Source of the DNA: Candidatus Thioglobus sp.
GTDB taxonomy: Bacteria; Pseudomonadota; Gammaproteobacteria; Arenicellales; UBA868
Reading direction: 5' to 3'
Length of the DNA stretch: 64,000 bases
Assembly: GCA_004212795.1 (NCBI GenBank)
Contig: SHBR01000004.1
Coordinates: 1-64,000, forward strand
A model generated the notes under the pieces. That model was not told the DNA's origin, did not search any database, and was given only the letters and a program-made list of their open reading frames with translations. The position numbers were made by a program, and so were the translations under genes. Shown here one piece after another: positions 40,357-48,731 of this stretch (the stretch's first letter is position 1; every line of letters begins with the position of its first letter).

Positions 40357-42104
40357 ACTCCTGAACCTGCGTTAAGTGTATCTAAGAGTCGATGCGACGT
40401 ATGACTATCAGAAGAGTTCAGAATCTGACCGGCTAATTCAATAAGATCAGCCGTGTAGCTGGTCAGCACCTGCTGTCGAATCTCGAGGAGTTGAGAAGGC
40501 TCCATGCTGAATTCTCGAAGACCGAGTCCCAACAGCAGTCGGGTGAAGTTTGGATCGCCAGCCATCTCGCCACACATAGCGACCGGAATTTGGGCATCCT
40601 CACCCGCGCGAATTATATTTTGAATGAGGCGAAGGACTGAGGGATGCAACGGATCATACAGATAATTTACGGTGTCATCGACGCGATCAATGGCTAAGGT
40701 ATATTGAATTAAATCGTTTGTGCCGATGGATAGGAAGTCCAGCTTGCTTGCGAACAGATCAGCTGAAATGGCGGCAGCAGGCACTTCAATCATGCCTCCG
40801 ATAGGCAAATTGGCATTGAAAGTTAAACCGTCTCGATCAAGCTCACCGCAGACTTCGCGGATGATCGCAAGTGCTTGTTCGAGCTCCTGGAGGCTCGACA
40901 ACATTGGAATCATGATACGCGCCTGCCCGAACTGAGCCGCTCGAAAAATAGCTCTCAGTTGGGGCTTAAACAGCGAGGGCTCACTAAGGCACAGTCGTAT
41001 TGCGCGTAGTCCCAACGCTGGCGTCATGCCCACTTTAGGTTCTTTACGCCCTCCATCGACTTGCTTATCCGCGCCAAGATCCAATGTGCGGATCGTTACA
41101 GGATCATCAACAGACTGAAGGACATGACAATAAGCGTTGTACTGCTCCTCCTCGCTTGGGAGATTTTCACGATTCATGAAAAGAAATTCTGTTCGGTATA
41201 AACCGACCCCCGATGCGCCACTATCTTTTAAAGTGTCTAGATCCTCGGGCAATTCAATATTGGCAAGCAGTTTGATAGGTCGACCATCTGCAGTAACGGG
41301 CTGAACTGTTCGGAGTTTAGACAGTTCATTTTGCCTTAATCGCTGACTTTCCCGGGCCGACTTGAAAAATTCGAGTGTGGCATCGTCAGGCGCGACAACA
41401 AGTACGCCAGATGCCGCGTCTACGATTAGATAATCGTTGTTACGGATTGAACGGGTCACATCATGCAGCCCTACGATAGCCGGTATCGCGAGACTTCGGG
41501 CAAGAATAGCGGTATGTGAGATCGGTCCGCCTAAACTTGTAACGAATGCTGATAAATGACGTTGTCGTAACATGATGGCATCCGCAGGACTGATATCTCG
41601 GGCAACAATGATTTGATCACTAAGCACCTGATCAATGCCACCGGTTAGCTTGTGAGCATCAGAATCGGAGCGGATCAGAATGTCCATGATGCGATCAACG
41701 ACTTGGGCGACATCCTCTCTTTTGGTTCGAAGATAGGGATCCGAAATATTGTCGAAGAAAGATATTAGGGTGTCTGAATGATTCTGTAGCGACCATTCTG
41801 CATTAATTTGATGTTCTGCAATGGAGGCGATGGGTTGTTCGGACAGAACTGGATCATCTAACATCATAAGATGCACATCAATAAATGCTGCTGTTTCCGG
41901 AGGCGCTGAATCAGGTAAATTATCCTGGACATGTTTGAGTTCACTGCGTACAAGTGAAATTGCGTGACTGAAACGGCTGATCTCTTGGTTTATCTCGTTT
42001 TTCTGTAGGCGGTAGTTAGGAATTGCACTGCGGGATCGATCCCATATGAGGGCCCGGCCGATTGCAATTCCCCGACCGATGCCGGTACCCGTCAGTGCAA
42101 ACAT
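40353..42104 (-). CDS. ptsI: Phosphoenolpyruvate-protein phosphotransferase (enzyme I)
   Basis: Enzyme I takes phosphate from PEP and passes it to HPr. The phosphorylated histidine is His197 in LGGPISHTAILARSLAIP, and the PEP-binding barrel contains YRTEFLFMNR and MCGEMAGDP. At 583 residues it lacks the N-terminal GAF domain of PtsP. With ptsH and ptsN but no sugar permease nearby, it probably serves a regulatory PTS. Its start overlaps the ptsH stop by one base (TAATG). Confidence 0.95.
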   Translation of the reverse strand: MFALTGTGIGRGIAIGRALIWDRSRSAIPNYRLQKNEINQEISRFSHAISLVRSELKHVQDNLPDSAPPETAAFIDVHLMMLDDPVLSEQPIASIAEHQINAEWSLQNHSDTLISFFDNISDPYLRTKREDVAQVVDRIMDILIRSDSDAHKLTGGIDQVLSDQIIVARDISPADAIMLRQRHLSAFVTSLGGPISHTAILARSLAIPAIVGLHDVTRSIRNNDYLIVDAASGVLVVAPDDATLEFFKSARESQRLRQNELSKLRTVQPVTADGRPIKLLANIELPEDLDTLKDSGASGVGLYRTEFLFMNRENLPSEEEQYNAYCHVLQSVDDPVTIRTLDLGADKQVDGGRKEPKVGMTPALGLRAIRLCLSEPSLFKPQLRAIFRAAQFGQARIMIPMLSSLQELEQALAIIREVCGELDRDGLTFNANLPIGGMIEVPAAAISADLFASKLDFLSIGTNDLIQYTLAIDRVDDTVNYLYDPLHPSVLRLIQNIIRAGEDAQIPVAMCGEMAGDPNFTRLLLGLGLREFSMEPSQLLEIRQQVLTSYTADLIELAGQILNSSDSHTSHRLLDTLNAGSGV

Positions 42105-42376
42105 TACTCTTCCTCTCCAAAGCGATCGCGGATAAGCTCGTGAACGCCAGCGATCGCCTGCTCTGCATCGACACCTTCTGCGATTAGCGTTAACCGGGCG
42201 CCTTGAGATGCTGCAAGCATCATCAGGCCCATAATGCTTTTAGCATCAGCACGAGCACCCTCTTTGATAATCCAGATTTCACTGGAATACAGCCCCGCTG
42301 TTTTTACAAGTTTGGCGCAAGCTCGCGCGTGAAGACCGAGTCGATTGATAATTTCAATTTCGAGTTGTTGACGCAT
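42104..42376 (-). CDS. ptsH: HPr-family phosphocarrier (NPr/HPr)
   Basis: HPr relays phosphate from enzyme I to EIIA proteins. The 90-residue protein has His16 in NRLGLHARACAKL and a regulatory-type serine at 47 (DAKSIMGLMML). It is coupled to ptsI downstream. Genomic position near rpoN and ptsN suggests an NPr role, but with one carrier in view it may serve all EIIAs. No rapZ lies between it and ptsN. Confidence 0.94.
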   Translation of the reverse strand: MRQQLEIEIINRLGLHARACAKLVKTAGLYSSEIWIIKEGARADAKSIMGLMMLAASQGARLTLIAEGVDAEQAIAGVHELIRDRFGEEE

Positions 42377-42412
42377 TTTTTAAGCAGGATAAAAGTACGG
42401 ATCGAGATTGAG

Positions 42413-42431
42413 CGGTTTTAGTTAAAAACCG
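42413..42431. repeat. 7-bp inverted repeat upstream of ptsH
   Basis: CGGTTTT and AAAACCG flank the five-base loop AGTTA. It lies about 40 bases upstream of the ptsH start and downstream of ptsN (both minus strand). No T-run follows, so it may be an operator or a weak 3' hairpin of the ptsN transcript. Confidence 0.45.
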
Positions 42432-42582
42432 ATGGCAATATTTTTTAACATTGACGAGCGGAATAAATGAACACAGGTTCGCTAAACCGACAACACTAAA
42501 TCTATCCTAAGTCTTCCGAAAAGTGGTGCTTTTGCGTTTCAGAACGGGGCCGCTCAACTTGTGGGAAAAATACCTGAGGTTG

Positions 42583-43065
42583 CTAGATTAACAGATTGAA
42601 AAGTGCATCTGGACTAGAGGCTTCGAAAACAGTTTTGCGAAAATCCGTGTTGGAAAATGCACCTGCAAGCTCGCTGAGGACTTTCAGATGCTGGTCTGTT
42701 GCTTCTGCAGGAACGAGAAGGCCAATTACAATTGTGATCGGTTTGTCATCAATTGCATCGAAATCGAGCGGTTGATGAAGTTTCATTGCCGCTGCAATTG
42801 GATTTGAGATGCCATTAAGTCTGCCGTGCGGCAGCGCAATACCGTCTCCAATGCCGGTACTGCCTAGACGTTCGCGCTCATTAAGTACTGAAAAAACGGT
42901 TTGCTGATCCATGCCTGGCAGTTGTCGAGACAATAGTTCTGCCATTTCCTCAAGCATACGCTTTTTGCTCGAGATCTTTACGTCGACGGCAACACGATCT
43001 CTGCTCAGAAGTGTCCCTAATGGGCCGGAATCGACTTCTGGCCCAGATTGGATGGTCTCGTTCAT
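42583..43065 (-). CDS. ptsN: Nitrogen-regulatory EIIA (PtsN)
   Basis: PtsN is a regulatory phosphoacceptor of the nitrogen PTS that affects potassium transport and other targets. The EIIA active histidine is His80 in GIGDGIALPHGRL. 160 residues, standard length. It lies downstream of rpoN as usual, but the hpf gene commonly found between them is missing. Confidence 0.93.
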   Translation of the reverse strand: MNETIQSGPEVDSGPLGTLLSRDRVAVDVKISSKKRMLEEMAELLSRQLPGMDQQTVFSVLNERERLGSTGIGDGIALPHGRLNGISNPIAAAMKLHQPLDFDAIDDKPITIVIGLLVPAEATDQHLKVLSELAGAFSNTDFRKTVFEASSPDALFNLLI

Positions 43066-43213
43066 AACGAACCCCGGTGATTTTTGATTGAGTTTCGATT
43101 TATTGAGTAGTTTAAAAAATTTGCGACACGGTTTTTGACGATGACTTTAGTTAGCAAATGTTCTGCGCAACATGCAGCGATTCAAGGATTCATCGAGACC
43201 TCGAAAGGGTAGT

Positions 43214-44671
43214 CTAGGTGATACTCCGACGCTGAGCGGCTGGGAGAATTTTCATTTGTTCACGATATTTAGCGACAGTCCGCCGAGCGATTGTGATGCC
43301 ATCTTCGTTTAGCATTGCAACGAGTTGGTTATCACTCACAGGCTGCTGTGCGGATTCGGATTCTATCACTTTACGGATTTTGGCTTGCGCCGCTCTCGCA
43401 GAGGTTTGGGAGCCGTTCGATCCGCCTAGACTTGCGGAGAAAAAATGCTTGAGCGCAAATAAACCGTGTGGGGTCAGGATATTCTTTTGGTCAATGGCCC
43501 GCGAGACAGTAGATTCATGAATATCGAGTTGATTCGCAATATCGCGCAGTGTCATGGGAACCACACCCATATCGCCTGACGTCATAAAGTCGAGCTGCAT
43601 CGACACAATAGTTTGGGTGACCTTGAGAATTGTCTGATCACGCTGCTCAAGACTTCGAATAAACCACTGCGCATCCTGAAGGTGATTCTTGATGTATTCG
43701 CTGGTTTTTTTATCAGAACTATTCTGGTAATGTCGATAATCTTGACTGATTCGAATGACAGACCCATCTGGTCGAACAAGGCGCACCACCCATTCTTGGT
43801 CAACTTTCTTGACGACCACGTCGGGAGAGATCGCCTGATCAACAGATGGGGTTAGCTCTTCCCCTGGCTTTGGGTTCAATGACTGAATCAGGTTGATCAC
43901 TTTGGCGAGACGACTCTGGTCGATTTCAAGTTCTTGCCCGAGCGCGGTGTACTGATGTTTTCCAAGGCGATCAAGATGATTGCTGACAATTTTTTTTGCG
44001 TCTTCGATGTAGGCGGTTTGTTTATCTAGACCGTGAAGTTGCAGCATTAGGCATTCTCTTAGGTCTCGTGCTGCGATGCCGGGTAAATATAGGCTTTGAA
44101 CAAGATGTAGTACTGAGTCTATTTCTTTATCAGAAGGGCTATCCGTCGGATCGAGAATACTGCGCAATTCATCGTAGTTAATCGGGAGATAGCCTCGATC
44201 ATCGAGGGAGCCAATGAGGGCATGGGCAATGAGTTCGTCAGGTCTACTCAGTCTATGCAGCGCAAGTTCTTCGAGAAGTCGGGTTCTTAAATCTTGGCCG
44301 GAGTCATGCCACATCGGTTGGTCGGTTTCCGCACGAAATTCATGGCTAGATTCCGAGTGAGGTCGATAAGGTCGATCATCCCAATGCAGACTGTCATAGT
44401 CGGTCAAAATCATTTCTGATTCGGTGATTGGCGACTCCTGATTGGGTTCCGGCTCAGTCTGAGTCAGGGGTTCAATTTCTCCTTCAGAAGGCGTTGGGTC
44501 ATCTGAATAATTGAGACTATCAACACCTTCCAGCAATGGATTTGTCTCAAGTTTATTTTGAATTTCAAGATCCAAGTCCACTCGCCCCAGTTGTAAGAGT
44601 CGAAGCGATTGGGTAAGTTGAGCATTAAGCTGAAGGCGGCGACTTTGCCGAATTTGCAAAGAATGCTTCAT
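43214..44671 (-). CDS. rpoN: RNA polymerase sigma-54 factor
   Basis: Sigma-54 directs polymerase to -24/-12 promoters with the help of AAA+ activators. The glutamine-rich activator-interacting N-terminus (RRLQLNAQLTQSLRLLQLGR) and the C-terminal RpoN box ARRTVAKYRE (462-471) are intact. 485 residues, a normal size. It lies between lptB and ptsN, the conserved order. I saw no clear sigma-54 promoter in this window. Confidence 0.97.
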   Translation of the reverse strand: MKHSLQIRQSRRLQLNAQLTQSLRLLQLGRVDLDLEIQNKLETNPLLEGVDSLNYSDDPTPSEGEIEPLTQTEPEPNQESPITESEMILTDYDSLHWDDRPYRPHSESSHEFRAETDQPMWHDSGQDLRTRLLEELALHRLSRPDELIAHALIGSLDDRGYLPINYDELRSILDPTDSPSDKEIDSVLHLVQSLYLPGIAARDLRECLMLQLHGLDKQTAYIEDAKKIVSNHLDRLGKHQYTALGQELEIDQSRLAKVINLIQSLNPKPGEELTPSVDQAISPDVVVKKVDQEWVVRLVRPDGSVIRISQDYRHYQNSSDKKTSEYIKNHLQDAQWFIRSLEQRDQTILKVTQTIVSMQLDFMTSGDMGVVPMTLRDIANQLDIHESTVSRAIDQKNILTPHGLFALKHFFSASLGGSNGSQTSARAAQAKIRKVIESESAQQPVSDNQLVAMLNEDGITIARRTVAKYREQMKILPAAQRRSIT

Positions 44672-44692
44672 TAGTGAGCTAACTTTAGATGG

Positions 44693-45418
44693 TTACAGTC
44701 GAAACTCTGATCCAAGGTATACCGACCGGACCTCTTCGTGGGCAAGAATATGGTCTGATGTGCCCTCGGTGAGTACTCGACCTTGCGTCAGAATATAGGC
44801 TCTGTCACAGATACCCAAAGTCTCTCTCACGTTATGATCAGTAATAAGCATACCAATACCCATTTTTTTTAAGTCGCTTATCAACTTCTGGATATCAATG
44901 ATTGAAATGGGATCGATACCTGCGAAGGGTTCATCAAGCAACATAAAGGAAGGTTTCAGGGAAACCGCTCGCGCAATCTCAACCCGCCGCCGCTCGCCTC
45001 CAGAAAGACTATAGCCATAATCTTTCGATTTGTGAGCAATGCCGAAAGTCTCCATCATTTCCATGGCTCGGGCCTGCCGGCCATTTTGATCGAGCCCTGG
45101 CAAAGCCTCGAGGACGGCTAAGATATTTTCTTTCACAGTGAGACGTTTGAAAATGGAAGCTTCTTGCGGCAGATAGCCAATGCCCCGACGTGCTCGCTCA
45201 TGCATGGGTAGATCGCTGATGTCATTACCATCAAGAACAATGTGTCCATTATCCCGTCGTATCAGACCGCAGATCATGTAAAAGCAGGTTGTCTTGCCCG
45301 CACCGTTGGGCCCCAGCAGACCCACGATTTCACCACCGCTGACGGCGACATCCACATTATCCACTACTGTGGTTCGACCAAAGCGCTTAACAAGGCCTTT
45401 TGTGGCAAGTGAGCTCAT
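44693..45418 (-). CDS. lptB: LPS export ABC transporter ATPase LptB
   Basis: LptB powers extraction of LPS from the inner membrane with LptFG. Walker A is GPNGAGKT (36-43), the signature LSGGERRRVEIARA and Walker B FMLLDEPFAGID are all present. 241 residues, the usual size. It sits between lptA and rpoN, the standard order. lptF and lptG are not in the window. Confidence 0.97.
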   Translation of the reverse strand: MSSLATKGLVKRFGRTTVVDNVDVAVSGGEIVGLLGPNGAGKTTCFYMICGLIRRDNGHIVLDGNDISDLPMHERARRGIGYLPQEASIFKRLTVKENILAVLEALPGLDQNGRQARAMEMMETFGIAHKSKDYGYSLSGGERRRVEIARAVSLKPSFMLLDEPFAGIDPISIIDIQKLISDLKKMGIGMLITDHNVRETLGICDRAYILTQGRVLTEGTSDHILAHEEVRSVYLGSEFRL

Positions 45419-45457
45419 GACCGTTTTATAGAAGAAGTAGGTGCATTATCTGCACGA

Positions 45458-46507
45458 CTAGTTAGAAGACGATTGAGTCTGCGCTTGCCAATCTTTTTTC
45501 CAGCGCTCCATATCATTTGATAATTCAAGTCGGCTGGCGGGAGTCCAGACTTTAATCGATTCGGGCGCTTCGATTTTTTTCCAACTTCCTTTAGTTGCCA
45601 GTACCCGTACCTGCTGCCCCGTGTTCAACTCTCCAAGAATGACCGATTCCTCGCCCGTTGAAGGCATGGATCGAATTCTGACGTTGGATCCAGTAGCAAC
45701 GCCAATGCCTGAGCTGGTTGAGACAAATTTTCCATAAACCCATACCCGAACCGCTCTGGACGAATTAATTTCTGCCCAGCCGTCAGTTGACCTCAATACG
45801 CGGGCCGCAGTCCCTTTTGGGAGCGTGCCAAGCGATGTACTGGTCATACTGCGTTTGGAAAAAACTGGGGCGCCGTTATTTCCAATGAAAGCGATCTGGG
45901 TATTCTTGCTGGTGGCAACATCGGGCGAGTCAGTACGGGTCGCAATATTCCGGGACTGGGATGATTCAGGCTGAAGAACCATTCGTGGGCGTTCATTATC
46001 TTTTGCTTTAAGGACGGTCGTGGCATCCTCTCCCGCGCGGGTGGTGCGGGTCGGCGCCTCGTCTCCACTTCTGACGATCATTCGGTCTCGCCCCATGTCG
46101 TAGACGATTTTTTCGCCCTCAATTGCATCTCGATCCTGTCGAAGCTGGGCTCTTGTAATGAAGGTGACGATGTTATTGACTTCATCGAGCTTGATTGTCT
46201 GGCCTGTGCCCACGACATCATGTTCTTTTCCATCCGGCCGTTGGCGGAACACTGCAGGATTTCCAGTCGCGACGGCGTGATCGAGCTGTTCTCCATCGTA
46301 AAAAAGTTCAATTTGATCTGCAATAATCCGAATGGTGCCTTGGCGGACTGAAACATTGCCGGTATAGATGCGCTTACCGTTGGTAAAGTCAATCTCTACC
46401 TCGTCAGCCTCTACCAAAACACTTTGATTCCGGTCAGACTCAAGCGCCCACGCGTTCAGGGTGGAGAGCAGCAAAATGATAAAACTTAGAAAGAATGTGT
46501 AGGCCAT
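45458..46507 (-). CDS. lptA: LptA-type LPS transport protein fused to two SH3b domains
   Basis: LptA forms the periplasmic bridge that carries LPS to the outer membrane. After a signal peptide, residues 22-150 form the OstA/LptA jelly-roll (SVLVEADEVEIDFTNGKRIY). A linker follows and then two bacterial SH3-like repeats at about 203-263 and 268-329 (NVRIRSMPSTGEESVILGEL). At 349 residues it is almost twice the usual 180-200. The SH3b part may bind peptidoglycan or a partner. Frame is continuous, so the fusion is real and not a frameshift. Confidence 0.9.
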   Translation of the reverse strand: MAYTFFLSFIILLLSTLNAWALESDRNQSVLVEADEVEIDFTNGKRIYTGNVSVRQGTIRIIADQIELFYDGEQLDHAVATGNPAVFRQRPDGKEHDVVGTGQTIKLDEVNNIVTFITRAQLRQDRDAIEGEKIVYDMGRDRMIVRSGDEAPTRTTRAGEDATTVLKAKDNERPRMVLQPESSQSRNIATRTDSPDVATSKNTQIAFIGNNGAPVFSKRSMTSTSLGTLPKGTAARVLRSTDGWAEINSSRAVRVWVYGKFVSTSSGIGVATGSNVRIRSMPSTGEESVILGELNTGQQVRVLATKGSWKKIEAPESIKVWTPASRLELSNDMERWKKDWQAQTQSSSN

Positions 46508-46544
46508 GTCTAAATTTTAACAAAAATCAACCTTGGTTGATGCG

Positions 46545-46985
46545 CTAACTGTCTCGATCCAAATGAACTAAAAGTCGCTGGGTGCGTGTTATGTTGCCAG
46601 GGTCGTCGTTACTGCGGAATTGCTCTACTTCTACATCGCCCGTTAGCAAGATCTCATTACCGTCTCCTGACATCCAGCCAGATTCACTCGTTGTACGCCG
46701 AGAGGGCTGACCTTTTTCATATTGAATCAGTTTAGGTTTATCTAGCAACGATGTATTGTCGTCGGGAAAGTGAACCAGTCTCTCTGCTTTGAGGACATAA
46801 ATAACACCCACCTCGTCCCGCCCGGTGGCGGTGAAATTTTGGATGTAATAGTCAGGTTCGCGTCCTGGTCCAGATACGGTTTCTGTTGTGACGGGCTCCA
46901 GAAGACTAATCTGCATCCAGATTCCGAGTGCTGCCATGACGCAGAGTACGGCAACTAGAATCGCCCGATCGAGGTACTGCTTCAT
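46545..46985 (-). CDS. lptC: LPS export protein LptC, short form
   Basis: LptC is the bitopic inner-membrane anchor that takes LPS from LptBFG to LptA. A membrane helix lies at residues 9-27, followed by the periplasmic beta domain (YYIQNFTATGRDEVG; GDVEVEQF). At 146 residues it is shorter than the E. coli protein (191), lacking part of the C-terminal beta strands where LptA docks. Gene order kdsD-lptC-lptA-lptB supports the call. Confidence 0.85.
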   Translation of the reverse strand: MKQYLDRAILVAVLCVMAALGIWMQISLLEPVTTETVSGPGREPDYYIQNFTATGRDEVGVIYVLKAERLVHFPDDNTSLLDKPKLIQYEKGQPSRRTTSESGWMSGDGNEILLTGDVEVEQFRSNDDPGNITRTQRLLVHLDRDS

Positions 46986-46992
46986 CTTAGTC

Positions 46993-47964
46993 TCAGAGGA
47001 TGCGCGCTCGAATTAGATCGAGAGCATTTAAAGCGCCAATAGGATGCCCATTACGATCTACCACGAAAAGACCATTAATCGAGTGAAGTTGCATTATTTC
47101 GAGCGCCTCAACGGCGAGAATGCTCCTTGATATTTTATGAGGGGAGGAAGTCATGACGGCTTCGATATAGCTTTCATGTACGTTTATGTTTTGAGATAGC
47201 GTGCGCCTGAGATCGCCATCGGTGAACATTCCAACGAGCAACCCTTCCGCATTAATGACGCCAACCATTCCGAGCCGCTTTAGAGACATCTCTGCGATAG
47301 CGTCAACGAGGGTCGCCTCTAGTGAGACGATCGGGAGGTCGTCATCGGTGTGCATGATATCTTCGACATAGATCAGAAGACGTTTGCCCAATGTTCCGCC
47401 TGGGTGTGAGCGCGCAAAATCTTCTTTCTTAAAGTTTCGTGCTTTTAAAACCGAAACAGCGAGTGCGTCGCCCAATGCCAGTGTGGCCGTCGTGCTTGCA
47501 GTGGGCGCTAGATTATGAGGACAGGCTTCACGATCGACACCAATGTTCAAGGTAAACGTAGATGCGCGTGCAAGCGTTGAGTTTAAACTTCCAGTCATTG
47601 CGATTAGCGTCACTTCCATTCGCTTAATGATGGGTACAATGGCCTGAATCTCTGGTGTTTCGCCCGAGTTCGAAATTGCGATAACGATATCATCTGGCGT
47701 GATCATGCCAAGATCACCGTGACTGGCTTCTCCCGAATGCATAAAAAAGGAGGGCGTGCCTGTGCTTGCAAGAGTTGAAGCGATTTTGCTTCCGATTTGA
47801 CCCGATTTTCCTGTGCCGGTGACGACGATTCGACCCGCGCAGGAGATAATAGCTTCACAGGCCCGTGAGAAATCCGAATCGAGGCGGCGGCTTATTGTGT
47901 CAAGGGCCTCGCGTTCACATTCGATTACGCGCCGAGCATCAGAAAGGAAAGAGCTCTCTGTCAT
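46993..47964 (-). CDS. kdsD: D-arabinose 5-phosphate isomerase
   Basis: KdsD converts ribulose 5-phosphate to arabinose 5-phosphate, the first step of Kdo synthesis. An N-terminal SIS domain (VVTGTGKSGQIGSKIASTLAS; SNSGETPEI) and two CBS domains (from about residue 205) give 323 residues, the usual design. The Kdo-8-phosphate phosphatase gene kdsC, normally between kdsD and lptC, is missing; only seven bases separate them. It is divergent from the DUF72 gene. Confidence 0.95.
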   Translation of the reverse strand: MTESSFLSDARRVIECEREALDTISRRLDSDFSRACEAIISCAGRIVVTGTGKSGQIGSKIASTLASTGTPSFFMHSGEASHGDLGMITPDDIVIAISNSGETPEIQAIVPIIKRMEVTLIAMTGSLNSTLARASTFTLNIGVDREACPHNLAPTASTTATLALGDALAVSVLKARNFKKEDFARSHPGGTLGKRLLIYVEDIMHTDDDLPIVSLEATLVDAIAEMSLKRLGMVGVINAEGLLVGMFTDGDLRRTLSQNINVHESYIEAVMTSSPHKISRSILAVEALEIMQLHSINGLFVVDRNGHPIGALNALDLIRARIL

Positions 47965-48080
47965 TTTTTAGTATTGAGATAACGCAATTAAACGCTTACA
48001 AAATTTAAACGGTTTCCGGTTATTCTAAAGGAAAGCGCGCTGACATAAAGGTTAATTCCCGTTTTTCATACCCGTTGCCA

Positions 48081-48731
48081 ATGACAATTCAAATAGGAAC
48101 TTATGGTTGGCAGAATCCGAGATGGAATGGGAGCTTTTACGATCCGGATCTTCCCGAAGAATGGAAGCTTTCCTGGTACGCCAATCATTTTCGGACCGTA
48201 GTGGTGCCGTCAGAAGAGGTGCTAAAACTCAGCGTGGATACGATCGACCAGTGGGTCGAAGATACCGATTCTGATTTTCGATTTATTTTGGAAATTGACC
48301 CTAAGTTTTTTCTCCAAAATCGATCAAACGAGCTGAGCTGCAAGTTTCAGATGTTTGAGAATCACTTTCAAGGACAGTTAGAAGCTGTGATTTGTAAGAG
48401 CACTAGAGCTAAACTGATAAAACATGATGAGTATGAAACTGTTCAAGCCGGTCTCTCCCGTGCGATTGTCTGCGTCGATACATCTGGGTGTGATCATGTG
48501 CCCGATAAATACGGTCGAAGTGGTATTGATGATCAACTACCAGAAATGAAGCCAAATCTCTTTGCGATCGTGTACTCTTCGCGGGGACAATTGCTTCTAA
48601 TCCGCGAGAATCTTGAAAAGATGAAACGTCTTAACTGCGAGAAGTGCACGTTGATTTTCAATCATCAAGAGTCCGCTTATCATCACGCGGCTCAAGCTCG
48701 AATCCTGGCCGATCTTATGGGTGACGCATGA
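48081..48731 (+). CDS. DUF72-like (YecE-type) protein
   Basis: The N-terminus (IQIGTYGWQNPRWNGSFYDP) matches the start of the DUF72 TIM-barrel family, and the later RFILEIDPKFF fits the second conserved block. At 216 residues it is shorter than usual. The function of DUF72 is unknown; a metal or nucleic-acid-linked hydrolase role has been suggested by fold only. ATG at 48081 is preferred over TTG at 48075. The stop overlaps the next start (ATGA), so it is coupled to the exporter. Confidence 0.75.
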   Translation: MTIQIGTYGWQNPRWNGSFYDPDLPEEWKLSWYANHFRTVVVPSEEVLKLSVDTIDQWVEDTDSDFRFILEIDPKFFLQNRSNELSCKFQMFENHFQGQLEAVICKSTRAKLIKHDEYETVQAGLSRAIVCVDTSGCDHVPDKYGRSGIDDQLPEMKPNLFAIVYSSRGQLLLIRENLEKMKRLNCEKCTLIFNHQESAYHHAAQARILADLMGDA

